Assembly: GCF_018623035.1 (NCBI RefSeq)
Contig: NZ_CP076023.1
Span: 1,612,001 to 1,676,000, forward strand
Source of the DNA: Cellulomonas dongxiuzhuiae
GTDB taxonomy: Bacteria; Actinomycetota; Actinomycetes; Actinomycetales; Cellulomonadaceae
Reading direction: 5' to 3'
Length of the DNA: 64,000 nucleotides
Below are positions 47,641 to 56,620 of the stretch, one piece after another. The translations under genes and the position numbers were made by a program. Position 1 is the stretch's first letter. Every line of letters begins with the position of its first letter. Under the pieces are notes generated by a model. That model was not told the DNA's origin and searched no databases. It worked only from the letters and a program-made list of their open reading frames with translations.

Positions 47641-47646
47641 AGCGTG
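47641..47646 (-). promoter_or_regulatory. -10 hexamer of the HTH_42 gene (leaderless)
   Basis: CACGCT on the minus strand ends 6 nt before the ATG at 47634. Confidence 0.35.
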
Positions 47647-47775
47647 CCACGCACCACCGACACGGTTCACCCCCGGCCGCCCGCACGCCCATCGCCACCG
47701 CCGCCGACGCGGCCCCGGGTCGTCCTGACGGGCGACACGGGCGCCCGCCAGCGGGGCCCCGGGCCGTCGCGACGC

Positions 47776-47781
47776 TACCGT
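47776..47781 (+). promoter_or_regulatory. -10 hexamer of ftsK (leaderless)
   Basis: TACCGT ends 7 nt before the ATG at 47789. Confidence 0.45.
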
Positions 47782-47788
47782 GAGGACC

Positions 47789-50404
47789 ATGGCGACCCGT
47801 ACGACCCCCGGCCCCGCGCGTCCGACGCGTGCCTCGGGTGCGCCGCGGTCGCCGAAGGGCGCGTCGGCGCGCGGCGGCACCCGCCCCGCAGGCCGCCCGG
47901 CGGCGGCACCGACCCGGCCCGCGCTCCCGCTGCGGATCGTGCGCGGCGTCTGGATGGGGGCGGCCCACCTCGTCGGTGGCACCGCGCGCCACGTCGGCGC
48001 CGGGGCGCGCGAGCTCGACCCCGCGCACCGTCGCGACGGCCTCGCGCTGACGCTCGTGGGGCTCGCGGTCGTCGTCGCCGCGCGGGAGTGGTGGGACCTG
48101 TCGGGCACCGCGGGTGACGTCATCCACAACGTGGTCGCCGGCACCTTCGGCGTGGTCGGCGTGGCGGTGCCCGTCGTGCTGCTGGGCCTGGGGGTCCGGC
48201 TCATGCGCCACCCGGACCGCGTGCAGGCCAACTCGCGCATCGGCATCGGCCTGACGGCCATCACGGTCGCCGTCTGCGGCATCGTGCACCTCGCGCAGGG
48301 CCTGCCGTCCACGCAGGACATGGTGGCGGTGCGTGCCGCCGGCGGCATCGTCGGCTTCGGCGTCGGCACCCCGCTGGCCACGCTGCTCACGACCGTCGTC
48401 GCGGGGCTGCTCCTCGGGATCCTCGCGTTCTTCGGCGTCCTGGTGGTCACCGCGACCCCCGTGCACCTGATCGGTCCGCGGCTCGCAGGGCTCTACCGCC
48501 GGCTCACGGGCCACCACGAGGAGCTCGCCGACGGGCCGGACGAGCCCCTCGTGATCGAGGCCCTCCACAGCGCGCGCCCCGAGGCGCCGGCCAAGCCCAC
48601 GCGCCGGCTCCTGGGCCGCCGTCGGGCGCAGGAGGCCGCGGCGCCCGACGACGGCCGCCTCGACGAGTACGTGGGGGACGAGGCGTTCGAGCGCGCCGCC
48701 GTCGTCGCGCGCGAGGAGGAGGAGGCCGCGGCTGCCGCCGCGGCCGACGCGGTCGCGACGCGGCGCATGGTGCCCGCGACCTCGAGCGCCGCCACGGCCG
48801 CCGTCGACGCCGACCTGCCGGCCCCGCCCACGAGCGGCGTGCCGCGCGGCGAGCAGCCGATGCTCGAGGGCGACGTCGTGTACATCCTGCCGACGGAGGA
48901 CGTCCTCGCGAAGGGGCCGCCGCACAAGGTGCGCTCGGCCGCCAACGACCGCGTCGTGGAGTCGCTGACGTCCGTGCTCGACCAGTTCGAGATCGACGCG
49001 CAGGTCACGGGCTTCACCCGTGGCCCCACCGTCACGCGGTACGAGGTCGAGCTGGGCCCCGCCGTCAAGGTCGAGCGCGTCACCGCGCTGAGCAAGAACA
49101 TCGCGTACGCGGTCGCGAGCGCCGACGTGCGCATCCTGTCGCCGATCCCCGGCAAGTCGGCCATCGGCATTGAGATCCCGAACACCGACCGCGAGACCGT
49201 CGCGCTGGGCGACGTCCTGCGCTCGTCGGCCGCCAAGCGCAGCGAGCACCCCATGGTCATCGGCGTGGGCAAGGACGTCGAGGGCGGGTACGTCGTCGCC
49301 AACCTCGCGAAGATGCCCCACCTGCTCGTGGCCGGTGCGACCGGCGCGGGCAAGTCGTCGTTCGTGAACTCGATGATCGTGTCGATCCTCATGCGCTCGA
49401 CGCCCGACGAGGTCCGCATGATCCTCGTCGACCCCAAGCGGGTCGAGCTCACGCTCTACGAGGGCATCCCGCACCTCATCACCCCGATCATCACGAACCC
49501 GAAGAAGGCTGCCGAGGCCCTCGAGTGGGTCGTGCGGGAGATGGAGGCGCGCTACGACGACCTCGCCATGTTCGGGTACAAGCACATCGACGACTTCAAC
49601 GCAGCGGTCCGCGTCGGCAAGGTCAAGCCGCTGCCCGGGTCGGAGCGCAAGATCGCGACCTACCCGTACCTCCTGGTCATCGTCGACGAGCTCGCCGACC
49701 TCATGATGGTCGCGCCGCGCGACGTCGAGGCCTCGATCCAGCGCATCACGCAGCTCGCGCGTGCGGCCGGCATCCACCTCGTCCTGGCGACGCAGCGCCC
49801 GTCCGTGGACGTCGTCACGGGTCTGATCAAGGCCAACGTGCCGTCGCGCCTCGCGTTCGCGACCAGCTCGCTGACCGACTCGCGCGTCGTGCTCGACCAG
49901 CCCGGCGCCGAGAAGCTCATCGGGCAGGGTGACGCGCTGTTCCTGCCGATGGGTGCCGCCAAGCCCATGCGCACCCAGGGTGCGTGGGTCTCGGAGTCGG
50001 AGATCCACGCCGTCGTCGAGCACGTCAAGACGCAGCTCAAGCCGATCTACCGCGAGGACGTGGCGGTCCAGGCCGTCAAGAAGCAGGTCGACGACGACAT
50101 CGGCGACGACCTCGACCTGCTGCTCCAGGCCGCCGAGCTCGTCGTGACGACGCAGTTCGGCTCGACCTCGATGCTGCAGCGCAAGCTGCGCGTCGGGTTC
50201 GCCAAGGCGGGCCGGCTCATGGACCTGCTCGAGTCGCGCGAGATCGTCGGGCCGTCCGAGGGCTCCAAGGCGCGCGAGGTGCTGCTGCAGCCCGACGACC
50301 TGCCGGCCACGCTCGCGATGCTGCGAGGCGAGCCCGGGCCGGCGGCGTCCCCGCAGGCCGACGAGGAGAGCGACGGCGGGCACGTCCCCGCCGACGACGA
50401 CTGA
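47789..50404 (+). CDS. ftsK: DNA translocase FtsK
   Basis: An 871-residue septal DNA pump that clears and resolves chromosome termini at division. After a basic Pro/Ala/Arg N-terminus, four membrane spans lie at about 85-230. A linker of about 150 residues leads to the motor: alpha and beta domains with Walker A GATGAGKS (516-523) and [13 protein letters not shown] as Walker B, then the C-terminal gamma winged helix (about 775-840, [24 protein letters not shown] in part) that reads KOPS polarity sites. The start is fixed by the leaderless promoter. The downstream c-di-GMP gene starts 10 bases after its stop. Confidence 0.96.
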   Translation: MATRTTPGPARPTRASGAPRSPKGASARGGTRPAGRPAAAPTRPALPLRIVRGVWMGAAHLVGGTARHVGAGARELDPAHRRDGLALTLVGLAVVVAAREWWDLSGTAGDVIHNVVAGTFGVVGVAVPVVLLGLGVRLMRHPDRVQANSRIGIGLTAITVAVCGIVHLAQGLPSTQDMVAVRAAGGIVGFGVGTPLATLLTTVVAGLLLGILAFFGVLVVTATPVHLIGPRLAGLYRRLTGHHEELADGPDEPLVIEALHSARPEAPAKPTRRLLGRRRAQEAAAPDDGRLDEYVGDEAFERAAVVAREEEEAAAAAAADAVATRRMVPATSSAATAAVDADLPAPPTSGVPRGEQPMLEGDVVYILPTEDVLAKGPPHKVRSAANDRVVESLTSVLDQFEIDAQVTGFTRGPTVTRYEVELGPAVKVERVTALSKNIAYAVASADVRILSPIPGKSAIGIEIPNTDRETVALGDVLRSSAAKRSEHPMVIGVGKDVEGGYVVANLAKMPHLLVAGATGAGKSSFVNSMIVSILMRSTPDEVRMILVDPKRVELTLYEGIPHLITPIITNPKKAAEALEWVVREMEARYDDLAMFGYKHIDDFNAAVRVGKVKPLPGSERKIATYPYLLVIVDELADLMMVAPRDVEASIQRITQLARAAGIHLVLATQRPSVDVVTGLIKANVPSRLAFATSSLTDSRVVLDQPGAEKLIGQGDALFLPMGAAKPMRTQGAWVSESEIHAVVEHVKTQLKPIYREDVAVQAVKKQVDDDIGDDLDLLLQAAELVVTTQFGSTSMLQRKLRVGFAKAGRLMDLLESREIVGPSEGSKAREVLLQPDDLPATLAMLRGEPGPAASPQADEESDGGHVPADDD

Positions 50405-50414
50405 GCGGCGCGGC

Positions 50415-52589
50415 GTGGACGCAGGTTCGGTCGGCCCGTACAGCATCGTCACCACCGTCATCGCCGTCGTCGCGGTCGTCGCGCTCGGCACGGTGCTGCT
50501 CCTGCTGCGCCGCGAGCGCGCGCAGGCGCGCCGCAACGCCGATCTCGTGCGCGTCGCGCGCCAGCTGCACCGGCGGTACGACGCGCTCCAGCAGGTGACC
50601 AGCGAGGGCGTCGTGGTGCAGTCCCGCGACGGCGTCGTGCTGGACCTGTCCGAGCGCGCGGCCCAGATCCTCGGCGTGACGCGCGACGCGGTCGTGGGGA
50701 TGCCGGTCGCGCGCATGCCCCTCGTCCTGCTGGACGACCGCGGGCTCGCGGTGAGTCCCGGACTGGTCCTCGGCCGCCACGACGCCGAGGTCGACGAGCG
50801 GACGACGGTCGTCACGCTCGTCCCGCCGGGGTCGGGTGCGCGGCCGTCCGTCGTGCAGGTGACCAGCCGCAGGATGCCGGCTGACGACGGCGGCGAGACG
50901 GCCGTCCTCACGACGGTCGTCGACATCACGGCACGCCACGACGTCGAGGTGGCGCTGTCGCGCAGCGAGACGCAGTTCAAGGTGGCGATGGAGAACGCCC
51001 CCATCGGCATGGCGCTGGTGGACCTCGACTGGCGGATCACGGAGGCGAACGTCGCGTTCGCCGAGCTGCTTGGCACCCACGCGTCCGCGCTGCGCGGGTA
51101 CCGGGTCGACGAGCTGAGCGCGCCCGAGGACCGCGCACCCCAGCGCATGGAGATGGACAAGCTCCTCGGGGGTGGGCAGCAGCGCTTCTCGCTCGAGATG
51201 CGCTGCCGACGCGCGGACGAGCAGCTCGTGTGGGTCGTGCTCGACGCGGCCCTCGTGCGTGACGCGGACGGTGGGGCGGACCACTTCGTCGTCCAGGTCC
51301 GCGACGCGACGGAGTCGAAGATGCAGGCCGAGATGCTCACCCACCGGGCGATGCACGACCCGCTCACGGGCCTGGCGAACCGCACGCTGCTGCAGGAGGT
51401 GCTGCAGGCGGCCCTCGCGCAGCCGGGCGCCGTGGACCGGATCGCCGTCCTCGCGTGCGACCTCGACGGCTTCAAGGCGATCAACGACCGGTACGGGCAC
51501 GCGGCGGGTGACGACATCCTCGTGCACGTCGCGGGCGTGCTGCGGGCGGCCACGGCCGGCAACGGCACGGTGGCGCGTCTCGGGGGTGACGAGTTCGTCG
51601 TCGTGCTGCAGGACGTCCACGCGGCGAAGGCCGTGTTCGAGGTCGCGAACGAGATCCACTCGGGCCTCTCCGAGCCCGTCCGCGTGGGGCGGCGACGCCT
51701 CGGCGTGCGGGCGAGCATCGGCATCGCCCTGGCCGAGCCGCACCTCGTCGAGGCGGGCGCCCCGACGCTCCTGGCGGCCGCGGACGCCGCGCTGTACCGC
51801 GCCAAGCAGACGGGTCGCGGCCGCACCGAGGTGTACGACACGTCGATGGAGCTCGCCGCGCCCTCGAGCGTGCACCGTGAGCTGGTGCAGGCTGTCGAGG
51901 CGGGCGAGATGGTGGTGCACTACCAGCCGATCGTCGACCTGTCCGACGCGCGGGTCGTCGGCTACGAGGCGCTCGTGCGGTGGCAGCACCCGCACCGGGG
52001 CCTGCTGCTGCCGGGTGCGTTCCTGCCCCAGGTGCAGGAGGCGGGGGTCTCGGTGCTGCTGGGCCAGCTGGTCGCGACGCGCGTTGTGGAGTTCCTCGCC
52101 GCGCACGCGGACGACGGCCGGTGGGTGTCGGTCAACGTCTCGGCGGACCAGCTGGGCGACTCGGAGCTCGCGACGCGGCTGCTGCAGGACCTGTCGCGGC
52201 ACCGCGTGACGGCCGGGCGCCTCGTGCTCGAGCTGACGGAGTCGTCGCTCGTCGCGTCCGGCACGCGGATCCGGCACGAGCTCACCCAGCTGTCGGCGGC
52301 CGGCGTGCCGATCCTCCTCGACGACTTCGGCACGGGGGTCTCGCCCCTGTCCTACCTGCGGGACCTGCCGGTCGCCGGCGTGAAGCTCGACATGTCGTTC
52401 ACGTCCGGGATCCCGCACGACCCCACGGCGGGGAAGGTCGTGCGCGCACTCGGGGCGCTCGCGCGCGAGCTCGCGATGGTCACCATCGCCGAGGGCATCG
52501 AGAACGAGGAGCAGGCCGACTTCCTGCGGCGCAACGGCTGGCGGTACGGCCAGGGCTGGCTCTACGGGGGCGCCCGGCCGATGGAGTGA
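50415..52589 (+). CDS. Membrane PAS-GGDEF-EAL cyclic-di-GMP protein
   Basis: A 724-residue dual-domain c-di-GMP enzyme. One membrane span lies at about 9-32, two PAS domains follow (about 55-170 and 190-305), then GGDEF (about 310-470, GGDEF at 390-394, intact) and EAL (about 490-715). EAL residues are all present: EAL at 518-520, NVSADQ, ELTESS, DDFGTG, VKLDMSF, EGIENEEQ and GQGWLYGG. The inhibitory RxxD site expected five residues before GGDEF is replaced (AGNG). Both synthesis and hydrolysis look possible. A GTG 10 bases after ftsK suggests co-transcription. Confidence 0.93.
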   Translation: MDAGSVGPYSIVTTVIAVVAVVALGTVLLLLRRERAQARRNADLVRVARQLHRRYDALQQVTSEGVVVQSRDGVVLDLSERAAQILGVTRDAVVGMPVARMPLVLLDDRGLAVSPGLVLGRHDAEVDERTTVVTLVPPGSGARPSVVQVTSRRMPADDGGETAVLTTVVDITARHDVEVALSRSETQFKVAMENAPIGMALVDLDWRITEANVAFAELLGTHASALRGYRVDELSAPEDRAPQRMEMDKLLGGGQQRFSLEMRCRRADEQLVWVVLDAALVRDADGGADHFVVQVRDATESKMQAEMLTHRAMHDPLTGLANRTLLQEVLQAALAQPGAVDRIAVLACDLDGFKAINDRYGHAAGDDILVHVAGVLRAATAGNGTVARLGGDEFVVVLQDVHAAKAVFEVANEIHSGLSEPVRVGRRRLGVRASIGIALAEPHLVEAGAPTLLAAADAALYRAKQTGRGRTEVYDTSMELAAPSSVHRELVQAVEAGEMVVHYQPIVDLSDARVVGYEALVRWQHPHRGLLLPGAFLPQVQEAGVSVLLGQLVATRVVEFLAAHADDGRWVSVNVSADQLGDSELATRLLQDLSRHRVTAGRLVLELTESSLVASGTRIRHELTQLSAAGVPILLDDFGTGVSPLSYLRDLPVAGVKLDMSFTSGIPHDPTAGKVVRALGALARELAMVTIAEGIENEEQADFLRRNGWRYGQGWLYGGARPME

Positions 52590-52596
52590 GCGCGGG

Positions 52597-52610
52597 CCGC
52601 GGCGCCGCGG
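52597..52610. terminator. Palindrome between convergent genes
   Basis: CCGCGGCGCCGCGG is a perfect 14-bp palindrome in the 21-bp gap between the c-di-GMP gene and the convergent CapA-like gene. It is a weak terminator candidate only. Confidence 0.3.
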
Positions 52611-53951
52611 TCAGCGGGTGCGGGGCACCACCGTGGGCGGCGGTCCGCTCGCCAGGGCCGGTGTCGTGCGCTCCGGCGCACCGGCGCCGGCGGCCTCGCG
52701 CACCAGCCCGAGGCGACGCGCGACCTGCGAGGCGTCGAGCGTGGCCGTGCCGTCGGGGATGTCGGCGAGGGCGTGCACCCCGTGCCCCCCGCGGCGGTCG
52801 ACGGTGATCGGTGTCCACTGCACACCGACGACGCGCGCGGGGCCGGCCGCGGTACCGGCGGCGGGGTCGGCGCCCGGCGCGACGACCTGCGCCGTCAGGA
52901 GCAGGCCCGAGGCGGTGTCGGCCACGCAGCACGCTTCGTCCTGGTTGGACACGTAGTTGCCCAGACCGTAGGCGACCCACATGCCCTGCCCGCCGGGGCC
53001 GCCGGCGAGGTGCTCGACGGGCTGCGGCACGTGCGCGTGGTGCCCGATGACGAGGTCCACGGCACCCGACGCGGCGAGCTGCTGGGCGAGGGTGCGCTGC
53101 ACGTCCGTCGGGGCGGTGCGGTACTCGGTGCCCCAGTGCAGGCTGAGCAGGACGACGTCGGCCCCGGCGGCACGGGCGTCCGTCGCACGCCGGACGAGGT
53201 CGTCCGCGTCGATGAGCCGGACCGACCACGGCTTGTCGACGTCGACGGGCATGCCGTTGGTGCCGTACGTGGCCGCGAGGTGCGCCACGGTCACGGCCCG
53301 GCCGCTGCGCTCGAGGCGGTAGAGCTGCGGCTGCGCGTCCTCGGCGCCCGAGCGGGCGGTGCCGACGTGACCGAGACCGGCGGTGTCGAGCGCGTCGAGC
53401 GTCGCGGTGACCCCCGCCCACCCGCGGTCGACCGAGTGGTTCGAGGCGGTCGAGCAGCCGTCCCAGCCCTGGTCGGCCAGGCCGTCGACGAGCTGTGCCG
53501 GCGCTCCGAACACGGGGTAGCCGGACGGTGCGGAGCCGGCCGGGGCGACGGGCACCTCGAGGTGGCACAGCGCGAGGTCGGCCGCCTCCACCCAGGGGTC
53601 GAGGGGCCCGAGGAGCCGGTCGAAGTCGTAGCCGTCGACGTCCCGGGCCGATCGCAGCACCGGGAGGTGGGGGAGCACGTCGCCCGTGGCGACGACCGCG
53701 AGCTCCACGTCGGGCTCGCGGGTGGGCGCGGGCGTGGCCACGGGTGTCGGCGTCGCGGCGTCGAGGTGGGCGCCCGCCACGGTGGGGGCCACGGGCGGGG
53801 GCTGCCGTCCCGCCACGGACCCGAACGCACCGGCGGCACCGACGGCGCCGACGAGGACGAGTCCTGTCAGAGCGCCGGCGACGGCAACGGGCAGGACCGG
53901 CCGGTGCGGGTCCCGGGCATGACGAGGCACGCCGGGACAGTAGTCGGTCAC
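52611..53951 (-). CDS. CapA-family (PGA_cap) extracellular protein
   Basis: A 446-residue protein with an N-terminal membrane anchor or signal (about 17-46) and a Pro/Thr-rich spacer to about residue 80. A CapA-type metallophosphatase-like domain follows (about 80-390), with VVATGDVLPHLPVL, LCHLEVPVAP, STASNHSVDRGW, LSLHWGTEYR and VIGHHAHVPQPVE. CapA relatives act in poly-gamma-glutamate capsule formation, but single members like this, without capBC nearby, have no assigned role. An outer-envelope function is inferred. Confidence 0.87.
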   Translation of the reverse strand: MTDYCPGVPRHARDPHRPVLPVAVAGALTGLVLVGAVGAAGAFGSVAGRQPPPVAPTVAGAHLDAATPTPVATPAPTREPDVELAVVATGDVLPHLPVLRSARDVDGYDFDRLLGPLDPWVEAADLALCHLEVPVAPAGSAPSGYPVFGAPAQLVDGLADQGWDGCSTASNHSVDRGWAGVTATLDALDTAGLGHVGTARSGAEDAQPQLYRLERSGRAVTVAHLAATYGTNGMPVDVDKPWSVRLIDADDLVRRATDARAAGADVVLLSLHWGTEYRTAPTDVQRTLAQQLAASGAVDLVIGHHAHVPQPVEHLAGGPGGQGMWVAYGLGNYVSNQDEACCVADTASGLLLTAQVVAPGADPAAGTAAGPARVVGVQWTPITVDRRGGHGVHALADIPDGTATLDASQVARRLGLVREAAGAGAPERTTPALASGPPPTVVPRTR

Positions 53952-54028
53952 CCGTCCAGGTGAATGCCGCCGAACGGGTGGTGCTGCGGGCGAAGTCGTG
54001 CGCGGTCCGGTGTGCGTGGCGCGGCCCG

Positions 54029-54034
54029 TAGGCT
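54029..54034 (+). promoter_or_regulatory. -10 hexamer of pgsA (leaderless)
   Basis: TAGGCT ends 6 nt before the GTG at 54041. The upstream in-frame GTG at 54035 directly touches the hexamer and is therefore unlikely to be in the mRNA. Confidence 0.55.
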
Positions 54035-54040
54035 GTGAGT

Positions 54041-54634
54041 GTGGTTGTCGACGCTCCCTCCGTGTGGAACCCGGCCAACGTCGTCACCGCTCTGCGGATC
54101 GCCGTCGTGCCGTTCTTCGCTCTGGCCCTGCTCGACGACGGCGGACACACCGTCGCCGGACGTCTGCTCGCGACCGCGCTGTTCGTCGCCGCCGCGGCGA
54201 CCGACCGGCTCGACGGGTGGCTGGCGCGCCGGTCCGGCCAGGTGACGGACCTCGGCAAGCTGCTGGACCCGATCGCCGACAAGCTGCTCATCGGCAGCGC
54301 GCTGGTGCTGCTGTCCTGGCTCGGCGACCTGTGGTGGGCGGTGACCGTCGTGGTCCTCGTCCGCGAGCTGGGCATCACCGTCATGCGGTTCTTCCTCCTG
54401 CGGTACGTGGTGCTGCCGGCGTCGCGCGGCGGCAAGCTCAAGACCGTCCTGCAGGCCGTGGCGATCTCCCTCTACCTGCTGCCGCTGGCGCACCTGCCCG
54501 CGTTCGTCGGGGTCGTCGCCGCCGTCGTCATGGGCGTCGCGGTGCTCGTCACCGTCGTGACGGGGCTCGACTACGTGCGCGACGCCCTGCGGATCCGCCG
54601 CGCGGCCGGGGTGCCGCCGGCCGCGGGGCTGTGA
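54041..54634 (+). CDS. pgsA: CDP-diacylglycerol-glycerol-3-phosphate 3-phosphatidyltransferase
   Basis: A 197-residue integral membrane enzyme making phosphatidylglycerol phosphate from CDP-diacylglycerol, the product of CdsA. The CDP-alcohol phosphotransferase motif DGWLARRSGQVTDLGKLLD lies near residue 50, followed by several spans. The family also includes phosphatidylinositol-type synthases, so the exact alcohol is by similarity to actinobacterial pgsA next to cinA and clgR. The stop overlaps the next gene (GTGA). Confidence 0.9.
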   Translation: MVVDAPSVWNPANVVTALRIAVVPFFALALLDDGGHTVAGRLLATALFVAAAATDRLDGWLARRSGQVTDLGKLLDPIADKLLIGSALVLLSWLGDLWWAVTVVVLVRELGITVMRFFLLRYVVLPASRGGKLKTVLQAVAISLYLLPLAHLPAFVGVVAAVVMGVAVLVTVVTGLDYVRDALRIRRAAGVPPAAGL

Positions 54635-55131
54635 GCACCGTGCCTGTGAGCACCGCGCGCGACGTCGCGGCCGAGCTGCTCGCCGCGCTCGCGCGCCGCG
54701 GGTGGACCCTCGCCGTCGCCGAGTCGCTGACGGGTGGCCTCGTCACGGCCACGCTCGTCGAGGTTCCCGGAGCCTCGGCCGTGCTCCGGGGCGGGGTCGT
54801 CGCGTACGCCACGGACCTCAAGGGGACGATGCTCGGGGTCGACGCCGGGCTCCTCGCGGAGCGGGGCGCGGTCGACCCGGACGTGGCCCGCGCGATGGCG
54901 AGCGGGGCGCGGAGCCGGCTCGGGGCCGACGTCGGGCTGGCGACGACCGGTGTCGCCGGGCCCGACCCCCAGGGCGGGCACCCTCCCGGGACCGTGCACG
55001 TCGCCGTGGCCACCCCCCGGACCGTGCGCGTGCGCACGCTGGACCTGCAGGGGGACCGTGCGGCCGTCCGTGCCGCAGCGTGTGCGGGCGCACTCGCGCT
55101 CGCGCTCGACGTCCTCGCCGACGGCACGTGA
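54631..55131 (+). CDS. CinA C-terminal domain protein (nicotinamide-nucleotide amidase type)
   Basis: A 166-residue stand-alone CinA C-terminal domain. The motifs AVAESLTGGLVTATLVEVPGAS (in parts), VAYATDLKGTMLGV and LATTGVAGPDPQGGHPPGTVH are clear. The domain deamidates NMN to NaMN in PncC enzymes, recycling NAD breakdown product; the N-terminal COG1058 part is absent. The GTG overlaps the pgsA stop; in-frame GTGs at 54640 and 54646 are alternatives. Confidence 0.9.
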   Translation: MSTVPVSTARDVAAELLAALARRGWTLAVAESLTGGLVTATLVEVPGASAVLRGGVVAYATDLKGTMLGVDAGLLAERGAVDPDVARAMASGARSRLGADVGLATTGVAGPDPQGGHPPGTVHVAVATPRTVRVRTLDLQGDRAAVRAAACAGALALALDVLADGT

Positions 55132-55257
55132 CAGGACGCACCCGCAGGCGCGCCCGGCCCGTCCGGGAACATGCGGCAGTGCGGTCGCGTTGGGTCGTGT
55201 GTGATGACGACCCGACCGCCGGTGGGCGGGGCAGGAGCACGTGTGGGCGGTGCGCGG

Positions 55258-55263
55258 TACGGT
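55258..55263 (+). promoter_or_regulatory. -10 hexamer of clgR
   Basis: TACGGT lies 103 bp before the clgR ATG in a 234-bp gap, leaving a leader of about 95 nt that ends in GGGGAGGAG. No terminator is evident after the CinA gene, so read-through from pgsA is possible. Confidence 0.35.
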
Positions 55264-55365
55264 GGACGTCTGCCGGCTCCGCGGCCGGGAGCAGCAGGAC
55301 CGGCGGTCGCGCAGGCAGTGCGTCCGACCGGTGACCGAGGACACGACGTGAGGGGAGGAGCCCGG

Positions 55366-55728
55366 ATGGTCGTTCTGCGACGAGAGATCGGCGACGTCCT
55401 GCGGGACGCGCGCCAGCGCCAGGGGCGGACCCTTCGGGAGGTCTCCTCGGCGGCCCGCGTCTCGTTGGGCTACCTCAGCGAGGTCGAGCGTGGGCAGAAG
55501 GAGGCGTCGTCGGAGCTGCTGAGCAGCATCTGCGACGCGCTCGACGTGCCGCTGTCGTTGGTGCTGCGAGAGGTGAGCGATCGCGTCGCTGTGGCCGAGG
55601 GCCTCCTGATCCCCGACACCGTCCCGGCGGACCTGACCGCCGCCGCGGGCCTGGGAGGGGTCGACCGCACCATCGGGGGCGACGCCGGATGGGCGATGCC
55701 CCGCTCGGAGCTCGCTCCGGTCGGCTGA
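55366..55728 (+). CDS. clgR: XRE-type regulator ClgR
   Basis: A 120-residue helix-turn-helix activator. The DNA-binding domain is near the N-terminus (about 5-65: [20 protein letters not shown] and [21 protein letters not shown]). The tail, with [15 protein letters not shown], matches ClgR, which activates clp protease and envelope-stress genes in actinobacteria. Location after pgsA fits clgR of Mycobacterium (Rv2745c). The ATG has a strong ribosome-binding site. Confidence 0.88.
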   Translation: MVVLRREIGDVLRDARQRQGRTLREVSSAARVSLGYLSEVERGQKEASSELLSSICDALDVPLSLVLREVSDRVAVAEGLLIPDTVPADLTAAAGLGGVDRTIGGDAGWAMPRSELAPVG

Positions 55729-55745
55729 GCCGAGCGGTCGAGCAC

Positions 55746-55762
55746 GCCCGGACGTCCCGGGC
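55746..55762. terminator. Short hairpin between clgR and nei2
   Basis: GCCCGG (55746-55751) pairs with CCGGGC (55757-55762) around ACGTC, in the gap between convergent genes. A six-bp stem is modest support for a terminator. Confidence 0.3.
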
Positions 55763-56584
55763 TCAGACGCGGCCGCGCACCTGGCAGCCGGGGCACCAGT
55801 ACACCTGTCGTTGCGTCGGAGGCGCGCCCACGTCGCCGCGGGCCACCCGCGCACCGCAGCGCGAGCAGGTGCGTCCCTCGCGCCCGTAGACGGCCGCCTC
55901 AGGTCTGCCGGTCGCGACCGACGCCCGGAGCAGGGCACGCGCCGCGCGCAGGACCTCGTCCGCGTCGGTGACCGCGTCCGCGGGGGCCCAGGGCCACCAC
56001 CCGCGGGCGAAGAGCGACTCCGCCGTGAAGATCGTCCCGATCCCGACCACGACCCGCTGGTCCAGCAGGACCTCGGCCACCGGCCGTGCGCCCTGCGCCG
56101 ACCAGCGTCGCAGGGCCTCGTCGATCCCGGGCGTCGGCAGGTCGAGGACGGGCGGCCCTGCCCACGGCACACCCGGAGTGGTGTCGAAGTCGCCGTCGAG
56201 CACATCGGGCCCCAGGTGGCCCAGGAGCGCACGCTCGGCGCTCGTCGGCACGACGTCCAGCATGCCGAGCTGGTAGCCGACCGCGGTCCAGCGCTCGTCG
56301 CCCAGGACGGCGCGCACCTGGGGCGAGCGCGCGGCCGCGCGTTGCTGCGTGCTGGGGACCAGGCGCCACGTGCCGTCCATCCGCAGGTGGGTGTGGAGCG
56401 TGCGGCCGTCGTCGAACCGCGTCAGCAGGTGCTTGCCGTACGGGCGGGTCCCCAGGACCGTGCGGCCCCTCAGGTCCACGGTCGCGGCGGTCGGCCAGCG
56501 CAGGTCGGCCCGCACGAGGCGGCGTCCCGCGAGGGCGCGGTCGAGGTGCGCGGCCGTGCGGCGCAGCACGTCACCCTCGGGCAT
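55763..56584 (-). CDS. Nei2-type DNA glycosylase/AP lyase
   Basis: A 273-residue endonuclease VIII family enzyme for oxidised pyrimidines. It begins MPEGD, with the catalytic Pro2-Glu3, has the lysine in RPYGKHLL, the H2TH region VLLDQRVVVGIGTIFTAESL and a normal C-x2-C...C-x2-C zinc finger (RTCSRCGAR ... YWCPGCQ). It follows lhr by 36 bases on the same strand, the lhr-nei arrangement known from mycobacteria (Rv3296-Rv3297). It differs from the Fpg-like paralogue at 17 kb. Confidence 0.93.
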   Translation of the reverse strand: MPEGDVLRRTAAHLDRALAGRRLVRADLRWPTAATVDLRGRTVLGTRPYGKHLLTRFDDGRTLHTHLRMDGTWRLVPSTQQRAAARSPQVRAVLGDERWTAVGYQLGMLDVVPTSAERALLGHLGPDVLDGDFDTTPGVPWAGPPVLDLPTPGIDEALRRWSAQGARPVAEVLLDQRVVVGIGTIFTAESLFARGWWPWAPADAVTDADEVLRAARALLRASVATGRPEAAVYGREGRTCSRCGARVARGDVGAPPTQRQVYWCPGCQVRGRV

Positions 56585-56620
56585 CGTCGTCCCGTGCCGA
56601 CGACGTGGGCCCGGCCGGCG

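Noticed and set aside
46949..51841. A 1630-codon minus-strand frame opposite ftsK and the c-di-GMP gene
   Set aside because: The plus-strand genes carry complete motifs; the antisense frame has none and is compositionally artificial.
53952..53966. A leaderless -10 for the CapA-like gene (CATTCA)
   Set aside because: It lacks the final T and the spacing is 9 nt, outside the 5-8 nt range of the other genes.
54035..54040. Upstream in-frame GTG start for pgsA
   Set aside because: It touches the TAGGCT -10 hexamer, so it should lie upstream of the transcription start; GTG at 54041 has the usual 6-nt spacing.
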